Shown piece after piece: positions 46,650 through 58,973 of a DNA stretch of 64,000 nt (position 1 is the first letter of the stretch; the number at the start of each line of letters is the position of its first letter). Origin of the DNA: Cephalopachus bancanus (taxonomy: Eukaryota > Chordata > Mammalia > Primates > Tarsiidae); assembly GCA_027257055.1 (NCBI GenBank), contig JAPVLO010000987.1:124001-188000 (forward strand). Direction: 5' to 3'. Made by a program: the position numbers and the translations under genes. The notes beneath the pieces were generated by a model. That model was not told the origin of the DNA, did no database searches, and worked only from the letters and a program-made list of their open reading frames with translations.

Positions 46650-47700
46650 GAGTGCCCATTCTTCATCTAACATTTGCTTAGATGATGCAAATTTATCAGG
46701 GAAGAAACATGCACAATTTATGCTCTCATGGATCCTACAATCTTCTAGTAGAAAAAAATCAGTATTCAGGAGCTAAACTAGTATGGAAAAAATAAAATTT
46801 AATCTGATATCACTGTTAAACAGAGATCAAAGGAATGAGTAGCAGTTGCCTGGTGAATTTAGTATAGGAGACGGGTAAAAGAAACTTTTCTTTAAAGAAA
46901 ATCATGTGGAAAGCTCATATGTTAGAGAAAATTAAGCACATTCTAAAAAAGTAAAAAGGTGTTGTTTTGACAAAGTAAATTGAGTTATGTAAAGAAAGGT
47001 GACACAGAAGGCTGGGATGAGGACATATGCCAGATTGTGAGAAAGATGTATGGCAAGGATAATGAAAAGCCATTTAATGAATTTATATATAGGTTTGACA
47101 CATCTTGCTTTGTGATTTTTAAAGTTGACAGCAGTTATAGAATCGTTAACACATTGTAGGGGAGAAAAATAAGGTTTAGAGAATATTCTCTAGTTACGAT
47201 ATAATGGAGAAAGGAATGAGGTGTTAACATGATGATCAAAAGCAATGGATGTTTTCAAAATTTATAGGAGATATACTGAACAAGATCAGATGGAAGATTA
47301 TAAATGGATTGATGGACTGTGAAGCACAAAATAATATTTTTTTAAAAATCAATCCATTACAAATGAATTGACAATAGTTTAAGGGTGGTAAATCATGAAC
47401 AATTAGAAATCAATGGTATGTTCCAGGTTTTAGGATTGAACATTTGGGAAGTGTGTGCTAACACTTTGAAATTAGTGCAGCATGCGAAGAGAATAATCAC
47501 TTATGGGTCATATAGAGCCATCTACAAAGGAATTATAAATGACTATTGTAAGAGAATTGAAAGAAAACCAAAACAGTGAGATATGTGTTATATTAAAAGC
47601 AACCAAGAAAGAGGAACTATCAAGAGAGGGGATGTAGTTAAGACTGCCAAATATTGCTGAGAAAACAAGAAAGTTAAAGATAAACTGATATCTCGGCCCA
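46650..47700 (+). repeat. Ancient interspersed repeat, class uncertain
   Basis: Reads in the same phrase order as 24770-26040 (GTATGGCAAGGATAATGAAAAGCC, later GGTGTTAACATGATGATC). It is heavily decayed. Assignment to one shared family is inference. Confidence 0.3.
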
Positions 47701-48224
47701 CAGAAGTCACACGTGTCTTTAGCAAAAGGATGATTTCTGTAAAGAAGTAGAAGCAATAGTAGATTGAGTAGGACAATGAAATATTGAATTATAAAAATAT
47801 GTTTATTGAAGAAAAATGTTTAGCTTTGAAGATGCATGGTTAATAGATGGGAGTAGGTATTATGGTAGTTTTTAATTTAAGAGACTTGAGCTTTCCTAAA
47901 TACTGATGAGTAGACTGTAGTATAATTTGAATAAAAAGAAGGTAAAATGAAATATCAATAACATGAACTTTCCAGTAAAAAAGTTGACTAAGGATAACAT
48001 GCAGAGCATGCAGAACAGGGTTATTCAAATAGCCATTTATGAAGAGGAGGGTCAGCCTATCACTATAATCAGAAAATAAAAGTGGATGTGTGAAAATGTG
48101 GGGAGGCTTGAATATTTATAGAGGAAATTCCCTGTAATTAATTTTCTTTTTGTTGTAAATTCAGAGTAAGTCTTTTGCTGTGCATGTGTGAGGAAGAGAT
48201 TCAGAGACTTAAGGAGGACAATGA
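47701..48224. other. AT-rich unique sequence
   Basis: No supported feature. Confidence 0.35.
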
Positions 48225-48770
48225 AGCAAGATGAAATGAAAACTATTTTTTACCAATCAGAATGCTTAAATTAAAAAAAAAAAAGTTGCATGTAAGTATG
48301 GAGGTGACACAGACTGGATCATTGGTAACCAATTGGTCAGAATGTGAAATGATACAGCCACTTTAGAAAAGTGTTTGATAGTTCATTCAAATTTAAATTT
48401 AAATGCATGTCTATAATGTGACCCAGCAATTTCACAACTTGGAAGGTATATAAGATAAATGAAACATACCCACAGAAAGACTTCTGAGAGAATATTAACA
48501 GCATCTATAATAAAAATTGCCAAAACCCAAAAGTAAGTCAGTGTGCAACCATAAAATCATAAATAAAAATTACAATACATTGATACAATAAATTACCACT
48601 CATCAGTGAAGAGAAAGAGATCAATGATGCATGCAACAAAATAGTGCATCTTAAAAACATTATATTGAGTTAAAATCAGAAACAAAAGAGTGTAGGCAAT
48701 AGAACTCCATTTATCTGAATTCCTATACTAGAGTTGGCAAAAGGGGTCTTTTACAATAGAAATCAAAAAG
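48225..48770 (+). mobile_element. Ancient L1M ORF2 C-terminal region and 3'UTR
   Basis: Phrases such as GATACAGCCACTTTAGAAAAG, ATGTGACCCAGCAATTTCAC and TGCATGCAACAAAATAGTGCATC follow the order of the end of old L1 ORF2. It is highly mutated. Confidence 0.78.
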
Positions 48771-48839
48771 TTATCACTTCAATAAAATTGATAAACCTCT
48801 AGCCAATACAACTAAGAAAAAGAGAAGACATTGAATAAT

Positions 48840-49165
48840 AACTCCTCCTTTCTCCTTCTCCCTCACTACCTAGAAACCAAAGTTTTATTCTCTGTGTCTA
48901 AGAGTTTGACTATTTTAGATATATTGCATAAGTGGAATCATGTAGCATTTGACCTTCTGAGACTGGATAATGTCTTCCAAATTTACTCATGTTATCATAA
49001 AGGGCATGATTTTCTTCTTATTACAGATGACAAATATCTCATTATATATACTGCAATTTATTTATTCATTCCTCTGTCAATAGATATTTTGGTTTTATTC
49101 ATATCTTGGCTGTTGTGAATAATACTGCAATAAACACAGGAGTGCAGATATCTCCTAATTAACAA
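48840..49165 (-). mobile_element. Ancient L1M fragment, reverse strand
   Basis: The reverse complement of the L1M ORF2 C-terminal region (TAAGTGGAATCATGTAGCAT, CAATTTATTTATTCATTCC, TTGTGAATAATACTGCAAT). It overlaps in content with the forward-strand L1M segment that follows, so it is a separate insertion and not one inverted element. Confidence 0.75.
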
Positions 49166-49169
49166 CATG

Positions 49170-49660
49170 TGTTTGTGCACCTCAATAAAAAATGAACAAA
49201 AGATGTGAATAGGCACATACCAAAAATGATATACATATGGCAATTAAGCATATGAACATATTTTCAACATTAGTCATTTGGAAATTGCCAGTTAAAAATA
49301 TATACCACTATTAGAATGACATGCACTTACCATATAATCCAGCTAGTACTCTCCTTGGTATTTACCCCAAAAGGTTGAGAACTTATGTCCACACACACAC
49401 AAACTTGCACACAGATTTTTTTTTTTTAAGTGAGAAAGCAGGATTTTTTAAGTGAGAAAGCAGGATTTATTGAGAGGACAGAAAATCTCCCACAGTGGTA
49501 GAGGACTCAAGGTGTTTTTAGCAGCTATATTAAGCATTGAAAGAACTTAGAAGTAATCAAGATGCCCTTTATTAGGTGAATAGATAAATTAGTTGTGGTA
49601 CATCCAGATAGCAGACTATTATTCAATATAGGAAAAGAGCTATAAAACCCTGAAAAGACA
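49170..49660 (+). mobile_element. Ancient L1M ORF2 fragment, interrupted
   Basis: The forward strand reads GAACAAAAGATGTGAATAGG, AGAATGACATGCACTTACC and TTATGTCCACACACACAC. After a 97-base foreign insert at 49416-49512 it resumes with GTTTTTAGCAGCTATATT and AGAAGTAATCAAGATGCCC. That is the order of old L1 ORF2. Confidence 0.78.
49416..49512 (-). mobile_element. Small polyadenylated retro-insert inside L1M
   Basis: On the reverse strand this is about 50 bases of unique sequence, then AATAAA (forward 49466-49471), TCCTGCTTTCTCACTT and a run of A. A 22-base unit is present twice (49422-49443 and 49444-49465). The AATAAA-plus-tail order indicates the 3' end of a reverse-transcribed RNA. The source transcript or LTR is unknown. 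Confidence 0.6.
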
Positions 49661-51989
49661 TGGATATTAAATAACATTATGTTAAATAACATTATACATT
49701 TCTCCAAACCCATAACATATACAACACCGAGAACAACACCGAGAATGAATCCTAGTAGAAACTATGGACTTTGGTTGATAATGATAGGCCAATCCAGATG
49801 TAACAAATGTATCCGTTCTTTGGAGGATGTTGATAACGGAGGAGAAGATGCAGGCCTGGAGCAAGGGGGTTTATGGGAATCTCTATACCTCCCTCTCATT
49901 TTAACTGTTAACCTAAAACTGCTCTTAAATAAATAAAATCTTCTTTTTAAAAAATGTGTACATGTCTTCCAATATGTAACTTGGTAGTAAGAATCTTAAT
50001 TGATTAAAAACTAGAAAAATAATAGCCAATTCATGACTAAAGTGTTATTACTATGCCTTAAAAGAAAACATAGGATATGATATAAGAAGATCACAAAAAG
50101 AAGAGGAAGCACCAGACATTTGTAACACCTAGCTACCAACCTTCTTACACTATTGTTCATGCTGTGTTGTGACAGGTTTTTTTGTTGTAGTTAAATAGAA
50201 ATTTTATGTTAACAAGTTATTAAAAATTATAATCCAATAGCAATCGCACATCATTTATCTGGGTGAATGAAAAATATTGCTTCCATAATTTATTACTTAA
50301 TTACACAATGTGTTTACTCAGAAATTAAATTTTACATACAAACTCATTAAGTGGAACAACTTTCATGACATTCAAATTGTGAAGTGACTGTTCTTGCATT
50401 TATCTACTGAGATTTTTTATTATTCAAAGCATATTCAAACATTACCTTCTGAATAAAAAAAGAAACTAGGACTTCATATATTTTAAACACTTTGTACTCA
50501 AACATTTAACTTGACAAATGTCCCAGATTTTGCAATTCATGCATGCCTCAAAATGCTGATCAATACTAGACATTAACCCTACATTACTTTTCACATTATA
50601 ATACCTTTCAAACTACCACCAATTTGCCAACTTTCTATTTCTTCCAAATATCTGTCAAAACCTTTGCCTTTTAAGCAAATCTCAGAAACCTTACCAAGGC
50701 CATGGCTAATAATATCCAATAATTGGTTATAATGTTCTACATTTCTCCATGTCTTTCTTCTCAGAGACCAAGGATATTATTTTAATTAGATAAATAGTAA
50801 AAAAGAGAAAAATGTTGCCCCCTTTTTAATTTTTGTCTGCAGAATCAGGTGGCAGGTTTGATTTTCCGTGTGTGTTTGTTTAAAGTGGTCTTATTTCACC
50901 TATTACTCCAATTTGCTATCATTATTTTTGTTCATGCTTTTTAATAAATTCTTTTTCTCTTACAAATTTCTGACAATTAGATATGTAAATTAAAATAATT
51001 TTCAAATAAAAATTTGATATTTACAAATAAGTCACAGAGAAATTTCCTTAATATTGTGTAGTTATTTTTAATACCTTAAAAATCAAGAACCAAGTACCAG
51101 TGGTGAGAAAAAAATGATACTGTTTCAATTAAAATAAATCGTTTAGAGCATCAATTTATATTTCAAAACTTAGATGATGATAAATAAGCTAATATTATTT
51201 TATTAACACATCCTTTGGCTTATTGGTCAAATTTTAAAAATGCCTTGATCCTCCTTAATTTTAACTGATTTCCACAGACAAAATGTTGCCATTTATTAAC
51301 AACTTAAAACCAATTCTTATGTCATTCCTGACTGAAAGATTTATGAAGTCAAGTATATATATATATTCAGGTTTATGAAACCTTACTATTTCCTTAGAAA
51401 GCCTCTTAAGTGTGGGCCAATCTGTAATACAGCATCTTTCCCTCTGTCTCTGTCTTCTCTATCTCTTTCTCTGAACCCAAGAAGCAAGTGCACAGTATTC
51501 TTTAATTTGGAGGAATACTTACACAGATTTATTTTCAAGTATAGTTTATAGACTTTAGGGAACTAATGTCCCTGTGCTTTAAGATGAAGGTATAATTGTC
51601 ATCAACAGATAGTAGAAAGACCAATTTTAATGAAAAAATATTTGCATACATTTTCAATGTTTAGTCTCTCAGTCTGAAATGTTCAAAGATTTGTACTTAT
51701 GTTGGTAGAAAGGGTGAAGATTCATTTATCTTGTATCTTTTTCATATTTTGTTGGTTGTGTTTTTACTGTATCTTATAAAACAGTTTTGATATTGTACAT
51801 CAAATATATATTGCTAATATATTTAACACTCTTCAAAGTTTCTTATTCATTTCAGGATAACGTTGTTTCCTACACAAGTGGTATATGACTTGTGTACACC
51901 TCTTTTATCCGTTTGACTTTCTCACTGAGCAAATCTGAGAAACTTACAATTTCCCAAATACAGTATACAGTTTCAGGTAACTATTGCTT
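49661..51989. other. AT-rich unique sequence
   Basis: About 2.3 kb with no supported gene or repeat. There is a pyrimidine-rich patch at 51440-51475. Confidence 0.4.
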
Positions 51990-52640
51990 GCTATATCTTC
52001 TTCCTCTGTGCTTACTATACTTCAAAAGCAGGCAAAATTCTCTTTACCTTTCAAACCGCACTCAAATGTCTCTGGTTAAGCTTTCTCTTAGTTCAACTAT
52101 CCCCAATTCCCACTCTCCTCCACATGCTTCCAGGCCTAAATACAATAAGGAGACCTTCTTTTTACAGTATGATTTTTTTTTTTTTTTGAGTTGGAGTCTC
52201 ACTCTGTCGCCCAGACTGGAGTGCAGTGGCTGCTCCCGGCCACCGCAGCCTCGACCTGCTGGACTCCGGCCATCCTTCCGCCTCAGCCTTCCGAGTAGCC
52301 GGAATTACAGGCTCACGCTACCATGCCCGGCTGATTTTTTGATTTATTGTAGACATGAGGTCTTGCTGCCCAGGCGGGTCTCGGACCCGCGGGCTCAAGC
52401 AATCCACTCACCTCAGCCTCCCAAAGGCGCGGGATTACAGGCTGAGCCACCGAGCCCGGTTTACAGTATGATTTTTACATATAATATAAATATGTGTTCT
52501 CTTATAGGGTATAATTGTTTGTACCCAGCTATTACTTATTCAATTATAATTATCTTATTGACAGAAACTAGTCATATCTGTCACCTTATCTATGTCAGAG
52601 AATTCTGTTCCTGGAACATAATAGGCAAATAATAGCTATT
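51990..52640 (+). mobile_element. L2 LINE 3' end, split by an Alu
   Basis: The segment before the Alu reads CACTCAAATGTCTCTGGTTAAG and the segment after it ends TTCCTGGAACATAATAGGCAAATAATAG. Both match the end of L2 in the expected order. It is ancient and non-coding. A 246-codon open frame spanning L2, Alu and L2 (51892-52632) is a chance read-through of repeats. Confidence 0.6.
52178..52459 (-). mobile_element. Young Alu, reverse strand, inside L2
   Basis: A full dimer with a perfect 17-bp target-site duplication, TTTACAGTATGATTTTT, at 52161-52177 and 52460-52476. The left-arm hairpin has one loop change (GCGGG-TCCGAGA-CCCGC). The right-arm stem has one mismatch. Confidence 0.97.
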
Positions 52641-52839
52641 TTCTAGAAAAAAAAATGACTAATTGATTAATAAGAAAAAAAATTTGAATGGCAATAAAAG
52701 TAGATCATTTGCTCATTAGTATCTAAAGTCACTGTTTTTAAATTTTGAGAATTGGATTTGAATCTTTAGAATTGAATTAGATAATTTTTTTGGTTTGTTT
52801 TTAATAAAATTTAGTAGATACATTTTGAGATTATATACA

Positions 52840-52842
<3 letters not shown>

Positions 52843-52876
<34 letters not shown>
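52843..52876. repeat. CA dinucleotide microsatellite
   Basis: About 17 AC units. Confidence 0.97.
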
Positions 52877-52880
<4 letters not shown>

Positions 52881-52899
52881 AGGTGTAATATTCACAGAA

Positions 52900-53030
52900 T
52901 TATTTTGTAATATTTTATAGATGAAGAAACTGAGACCTCCCAAAAATAACTTGTTTAGGTAAGTTATACAGAGAAGTAACAAGACAACATTTGAATCCAG
53001 TTCTGGCTTCAAAATTGATACTCTTCTGGC
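52900..53030 (-). mobile_element. MIR SINE relic, reverse strand
   Basis: TTTTATAGATGAAGAAACTGAGA, then AAGTTATACAGAGAAGTAACAAGA and TTTGAATCCAGTTCTGGCTTC follow the reverse MIR order. Confidence 0.8.
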
Positions 53031-55069
53031 AATAGTTTCAGATGCCCATTAGGTGCCAAAGAACAAGCTTTAGGAGACAAAACAGAAGCACCCAGTAGAG
53101 AGCTATTCTTATGATATTTTACATATATTTATAGTAAATTACTTTTGAGAATGCATTTTCCTTAACTCAAATCAGACATTGATAACTTAGTTGAAATGGC
53201 TTCTTGCAATTATGTTTTACTTGGTCTAGTTTCTACAAAAATAAAAAAAGAAAATATTCTAGCAAAATTCTGTACAAAACCCTAAGCATTAGCTGTTTTA
53301 TACTTGCATACAGTGTGCTCAACTGGATTTTTATGTTATACCTTAAAGCTTTTCAAGTTAAATATATCCACTTTGACCTCTACTTAAACTTCCTTTGAAA
53401 CCAACATTTTATTGGTTTTAACTATATTGATTTTTCAATTGAAGATAACTTTCTATTCACATGAAAGTTCATTTGTTACAGCTTTCCATTTATAAGCCCC
53501 TGAATCTTGATTTAATGTTATTTTCTTACAGAAACTAAAGTTTGTAGGTCAATCTTGAAGAATGAGTATAACCACAAATATAGCAGATGCCTCATAAAAT
53601 TATCTTCTACTGCTTCTCTGTGACCTCTGTCAAGGAAATAACACTCAAACCCGCGTCAGCATGAACAGCTGTGGATGCCGCTGTTAGATAGCCGTGACCT
53701 ATCCTCCCAAGGGTAGTGCCCAACCGGGAAGGAATGGTGATTTTCACAGAGTCAATGTTATTAACGCCAACATAAATCAGAAAATACTGCCTCAAATCTA
53801 AAAATTAGATGCCACAGTTCATACGAAGAAGCAAACTTCCTTAGTAATAAATCAACCCAGGTTCTATGTAGGCATTTATGGAAATGATAATGATAATTAT
53901 AATTATACAAAGATTTTTATATCCCTCAAAACTTCATTTACAATAAATATGTAAATGGACATATAAATTACACATTTCTTTTGCAGAGAAGTACGTCAGA
54001 AATCCTATCTTCTTTTTTGCCGAAAGAGCTTTTAAGCATAGCTTCACAGAGTAGAGGATAGTAGGACTAAACATTGCAACTGTTTTCTTAAGGTTTCACT
54101 ATCTGCAACTTATCTTATTAGACCAATGCATAATGAGGAAGAGGCAAAATCAGCAGTTTAATTCAAATAGCCAAATGTATTCACTAAAATAAATGTTTCT
54201 GCATTATAGATTGTCCACTTGAACAGTGTCTTTTAAAAAGATATAAACCCATATTTCAAAACACGTACACATACATAAAACTCACATGCATATATGTATC
54301 ACACACACATGCACACACATTGACAAATGTACACATACACTTGAATACACTCTGGTTTATCTGGTTATGATTCTGCAATTACTTCTAATTAGATTTTAGC
54401 TGGCACTGGATATATAAACTGTAGCCCGAGAAATTTCCAAATAAGAGGAATGGGGTCATATATGTCAAATTAATTGAAATTTATGTTTCGGTTTCACCAT
54501 GTTAAAACTCCTTAGTCTTCATGTGCTCAGGAAATTAAATCAAAATAACCAAATATTTTCACATCTTGAAATGTATTCCCCTCTGAAAGACACCTCTGAG
54601 CTGCTTTGTAACACACATGTATCAAAAAAATTTTTGACATGATATTTGAATTTGTGAATCCTTGAAAATGCAATCTTAAACTATTCCCAAGTTATTTGCT
54701 GAGATTTTTTCTCTAGATGTGGTTCTGACACTAGAAAACGACAGGGTCTCCTCTATGTGTCTGGCCACAGGCAAATGTGGGTGGAACATCATTAAAAATT
54801 ATTTCTTTTGTTAAACCATGCAGAGTTATGGGCATAGATTATTTCAAATATTGGAGCAAGCTGAGAAAGAAATTCTCCTCTAACAACATATACTGTATTC
54901 ATTTATTCAATAATTTCATTATAGATTGCTTTCTCTGCACCAAGGTGGAAATAAAGCAGTGAAAGAAAAAAAAAAGTACCAAGAAATCACTTTCACAATT
55001 TATCAAATTCAGTGAGGGGCAACAATTAGTGAACAATTAAACTGCTATTTAATATAAAGAGTAACATAT
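53031..55069. other. AT-rich sequence with one GC-richer block
   Basis: Mostly AT-rich and unique. The exception is 53600-53800, where composition is balanced and several CpGs survive. It has an open frame of 62 codons on the reverse strand (53607-53795) that I do not recognise. I cannot say whether it is an exon, a retrocopy or an old repeat. A CA-rich patch lies at 54300-54325. Confidence 0.35.
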
Positions 55070-55570
55070 TGCAAAGAAATCAACTAGGATTAGAAATAAT
55101 GAAAGAACACTGATATTTCAGAGCAGACAAGAAAGTTTTCTTTAAGAGGAGACCCAAAAACGTAGAATCTAGAAATGTCAACATTTTGGAAAACCGTGGA
55201 GTGAACATAGAAGAGGAGAGCAGGAAATGAGGTGAGAGGGAGAAGCTGAAGGACTGTGGTGGCTTTTCAGCCCTACTAAGGAATATGGCTTTTTTTTTTT
55301 TCTGGGTAAGATGGAAAACCATGGGAAAGGCAAGAGCAGAGCGATGACATGGAACAATTAGCCTTTATAAAAATTACCTCTACTACTTTGCGAAAAAAAA
55401 AGCGTGCTCAAAAACAGCATCAGAGAGACCAGTTTGGAGACTCAATAAGCCAGGTGAAGATGGGAGAGAAGACGGAAGGGGGAGAAGACAGATCCTGACA
55501 TACTTTGAAGGCAGAGCTGACGCGATTTGTGATGCAATGTTTTAGATGAGAAAAGCAACACTTTAATGTT
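55070..55570 (+). repeat. Ancient interspersed repeat, class uncertain
   Basis: Phrases such as GCAGAGCGATGACATGG and GAGAGACCAGTTTGGAGACTCAATA parallel the old family proposed for 24770-26040, 42340-42720 and 46650-47700. Confidence 0.35.
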
Positions 55571-55959
55571 GTCTGCTTTCCCCAGAGTCCATTTATCCCC
55601 TAATACTTATTTTTCACCTCATCTTTTACTCCTTAAACCAAGTGACTCATCTCAAGCAAGAATATACTGGTGACAAATATGCTGAGTACAAATGAAAAAT
55701 AACATAAAATACACAATCTTTTTGTGTATTCTTTTTCCCCACAAATAATTCAGGATGCTCTTATCAAGTTTCTGATACCCATCTATTTTTGCATTCAAAG
55801 AGCACTTTTTGCCTTTTGCATCATTTCATCTCTTTTTGAAAGTTATTCTCTTTGCTACTTTCCTGCTGTAAAGAAATGGAGTTCTTTTTCCATTGCTTGG
55901 TACCTACAGTCTCTTCATATAAACCCTATTTAAGTCCCTCTCCTGGTCTAAGCATTTAT

Positions 55960-56175
55960 GCCCCATATTTATTGAACAGTTATTACATTCTAGATATGCT
56001 TCTGCTCACTTCAAGATTTACTATGCAAGAATCATAAGTAAAGTTCTGATTCTCCACATTTTATAGACAAGAAAACTAAACCAAGAGAGGTTAAGTAATT
56101 TGCTCAACATCACAAACCCAGCAAGAAATGGTTCAGGATTCACTTCCTGTCAACTTGTCTACAGAGCTTGTTTTC
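55960..56175 (-). mobile_element. MIR SINE relic, reverse strand
   Basis: CATTTTATAGACAAGAAAACTAA, GAGAGGTTAAGTAATTTGC and AACATCACAAACCCAGCAAG follow the order of the reverse MIR core. Confidence 0.8.
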
Positions 56176-56552
56176 TCAGCCTGCAGGCTATGGAGTCTCA
56201 TCCATAATCTACCCCCATGCCCAACTAATAAAACTTATTGTCTGTAAATTCCTCTAAGTCCCAGCATTCTTCAGAAATACAAGTCTGTTGATGCTTTTTT
56301 ACTAGGTAAATTTCCTGGAGCTAATCTATTCTCTAACTAAAAGCAAATAAACAAAAACTAAATAAAAACTTCTATTAGCACCCATGTACCTCGATCCAAT
56401 TGAAATGAATAAACTGTCAAAAAACTTGAAAATTCCACAGCTGCTGGACATTGTTTTGATCAGATGTCTTGTTTATTTACAAGGAACAGAAAACCCTTTC
56501 AGGAAAAGAGAGGGAGAGAAAGAGAATGCATGACAGAGAAAGGCACCTTATT
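56176..56552. other. Unclassified sequence
   Basis: No supported feature apart from a short AGAG-rich stretch near 56503-56526. Confidence 0.35.
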
Positions 56553-56564
56553 AAAAACTATCAT

Positions 56565-56863
56565 GCTGGGCTCGGTGGCTCAGCCTGTAATCCCGCGCCT
56601 TTGGGAGGCTGAGGTGAATGGATTGCCTGAGCCCACGGGTTCGAGACCCACCTGGGCAGCGAGACCTCATCTCTACAATAAATCAAAACTCAGCCGAGCG
56701 TGGTAGCGCATGCCTGTAATTCCGGCTACTGGGAAGGCTGAGGCGGAAGGAACGCCGGAGCACAGCAGGCGAGGCTGCGGTGGCCGGGAGCGGCCAGTGC
56801 ACTCCAGTCTGGGTGAGTGAGACTCCAACTAAAAAAAAAAAAAAAACAAGCAAACAAACAAAA
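56565..56863 (+). mobile_element. Young Alu SINE
   Basis: Starts GCTGGGCTCGGTGG and ends in A runs joined by CAAG/CAAACAAACA. A perfect 12-bp target-site duplication, AAAAACTATCAT, lies at 56553-56564 and 56864-56875. Small deletions occur in the right arm. Confidence 0.96.
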
Positions 56864-56875
56864 AAAAACTATCAT

Positions 56876-57348
56876 AAGTTATTGAAGTAACTAAGAAAAG
56901 GAAAGAAACTATGCTAAGACTTCATTAGAAACCAACAGCAGAAGTCTCAGAAAGTTTGTCTCTCAGTTAACTTTTCTCTTTACATGGGCACTGAACCTGG
57001 CTTTATTCTGCCTTATACCTTTATCTTTTTATAACTTTTTCTCAAAAGATTGAATTTATATTCTCCGACATGGGCACATGACCATTAACAGCCACATATA
57101 AATTCCTGAGTTTAGATGGTCTCAGTGCAAATAATCAGCAGAAATTAATCATGGCCCATAAACCTCATCTTAAAATTCTTAGACAAAAATCTGTATTTTC
57201 AAGCTTGAGTCAGAAGACTACTTGTAGCATTATATGATACCAGCATCACTGTCACATCCCCGAGAATAACATTAAGTCGATTGCCCAAGTGACCAAAAGT
57301 TTTATGAAGATGGTAAGTGAAAATGCCAGTTTGTAAGTAATACTGAAA
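56876..57348. other. Unclassified sequence
   Basis: No supported feature. Confidence 0.35.
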
Positions 57349-57630
57349 GCTGGCAGGACACAGTGGCTTATGCCTGTAAACCCAGCACTTTGTGAGGCTG
57401 AGGCAGAAGAATCACTGAGCTCAGTAGTTTCAGACCAGCCTGGACAACATAGTGAGATCTCATCTCTACTTAAAATAAAAATAAACTATTAGCTGGGTGT
57501 TGTGCTTCATGCTTGTAGTACCAGCTACTTAGGAGGCTGAGGTAGAAGGATTACTTGAGCCCAGGAGTTTGAGGCTATGGTATGCTGAGATCACACCACT
57601 GCATTCCAGCCTGGACAACAGAGTGAGGAA
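57349..57630 (+). mobile_element. Old Alu (AluJ-like)
   Basis: A dimer with an ancestral left arm (GTAGTTTCAGACCAGCCTGG) and right arm (GCTGAGATCACACCACTGCATTCC). It has no new hairpins. The tail is lost and a CA microsatellite follows about 30 bases later. Confidence 0.94.
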
Positions 57631-57659
57631 ATTATGTAAACCTATATACCTGCAAATTA

Positions 57660-57702
57660 CACACACACACAAACATACACACACACACACACACACACAC
57701 AA
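57660..57702. repeat. CA dinucleotide microsatellite
   Basis: An AC run interrupted by AAACAT, about 30 bases after the old Alu. Confidence 0.96.
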
Positions 57703-57780
57703 TACTGACTCAGTAACACCATTCGATTAGTGTTGTTTCAAAAGACACTGATATATGGAAAAATGGCTGTGGGTGATTAG

Positions 57781-57784
<4 letters not shown>

Positions 57785-57828
<44 letters not shown>

Positions 57829-57842
57829 CACACACATATATA
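57785..57842. repeat. TA then CA compound microsatellite
   Basis: A TA run of about 19 units is followed by ACACAT units. Confidence 0.97.
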
Positions 57843-57939
57843 TTAGCTATATGTCTTTGTTTATTTTCCATATTCAAGATTATGAATTTAAAAATTATCT
57901 CCTTACATAACTTTTTAGAGAGGTGACTGAAGGCGGTGA

Positions 57940-58200
57940 ATGGAGCTAAATCTTATGTCTGTGTTTCATCTCTCTATTCTTACCTATGCTCTTTTTCTTT
58001 TTAAAATGACCTTTTCCATTCAACTCTCAGCCAGGCACTAACATTACTACTTTGTAAAGCCTTTCCTCGACTCTCTCAATATACATTAGAATATCTATTT
58101 TTCACCACAGCATCAAGTGTAATGTGACATGCACAGGACCTAACAGCTTTCTTTATACTTAACAAAAATTGAATAGATTTTTGGCAAATCAATCAATTTT
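57940..58200 (+). mobile_element. L2 LINE 3' relic
   Basis: The AAAGCCTTTCCTCGACTCTC phrase and the following segment resemble the L2 3' end. Assignment is moderate because the end motif is weak. Confidence 0.45.
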
Positions 58201-58540
58201 GCTAATAATAAATACTTGTTTATTTTGGACTTTTTATTCTGTGATGTCCACTTTCAGCTGATTACACTCATAATTATAAGAAAGTGATACTCAAAAGTTT
58301 CTTTCTTTACCTCTGCTTCCACTACTGGCCATGTATTCTTAACTGACTCTTTCTTTGCATATGCTCCCATTCAGGAAGCCTTGGGCTCTTGCTATTATGG
58401 GCTGACTCTGTTGATTTTAAAGAGCAGAGGGTGTGTTATTATTTTAGCCCTCATTTTTTAGTTCTAGAAAGAGTTCTTGGGGTTTTAATCACATCTCACC
58501 ACTAGAAATAACGAAAAGAGCACTATCCTGTTAAGTCAAG

Positions 58541-58935
58541 GATCACAGAGGAACTAGCAGCACAGCAAGTGGTGAGTGGAGATTGGCCGGCAAGCTAAGA
58601 AATCTTCAACTGCATTTACAGCTACTCCCTGTCACTTGCATTACCAGCTGAACTCTGCCTCCTGTCGAACTGGCATTTGTTTCTCATAGGATAATGGACC
58701 CTATTGTGAACTGCTCATGGGAGAGATCCAGGCTGCACACTCTTCATGAGAATCTAATGCTTGATGATCTGAGGTGAAACTGAGGTCATGCTGTTGGGGA
58801 TGGAGAGTTGCTGCAAATATAGATTAACATTAGCAGTGAGGCTTGACTGCACATCTGCCCCCATCCTGCCCCAGTCCATGGAAAAATTGCATTCCATGGA
58901 ACCAGTCCCTGATGCCAAAAATTTGGGCATCACTG
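58541..58935 (+). mobile_element. hAT-like non-autonomous DNA element
   Basis: The interior order is GCACAGCAAGTGGTGAGTGG, then TTACAGCTACTCCCTGTCACT, CCCTATTGTGAACTGC, GAGAATCTAATGCTTGATGATC, and an end close to AACCAGTCCCTGATGCCAAAAA. That matches an ancient hAT-type element known from eutherian genomes; I think it is a Zaphod-like family, but I am not sure of the name. No transposase is present. Confidence 0.65.
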
Positions 58936-58973
58936 AATTAAAATATCTACATTGAAGATCGAACTTCGCTATA

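Noticed and set aside
48840..49660. Single twin-primed L1M
   Set aside because: The reverse (48840-49165) and forward (49170-49660) parts overlap in L1 content, so they are more likely two insertions.
51892..52632. 246-codon forward open frame
   Set aside because: It reads through L2, a reverse-strand Alu and L2 again. The central part is the familiar Alu antisense peptide, so it is a chance frame over repeats rather than a gene.
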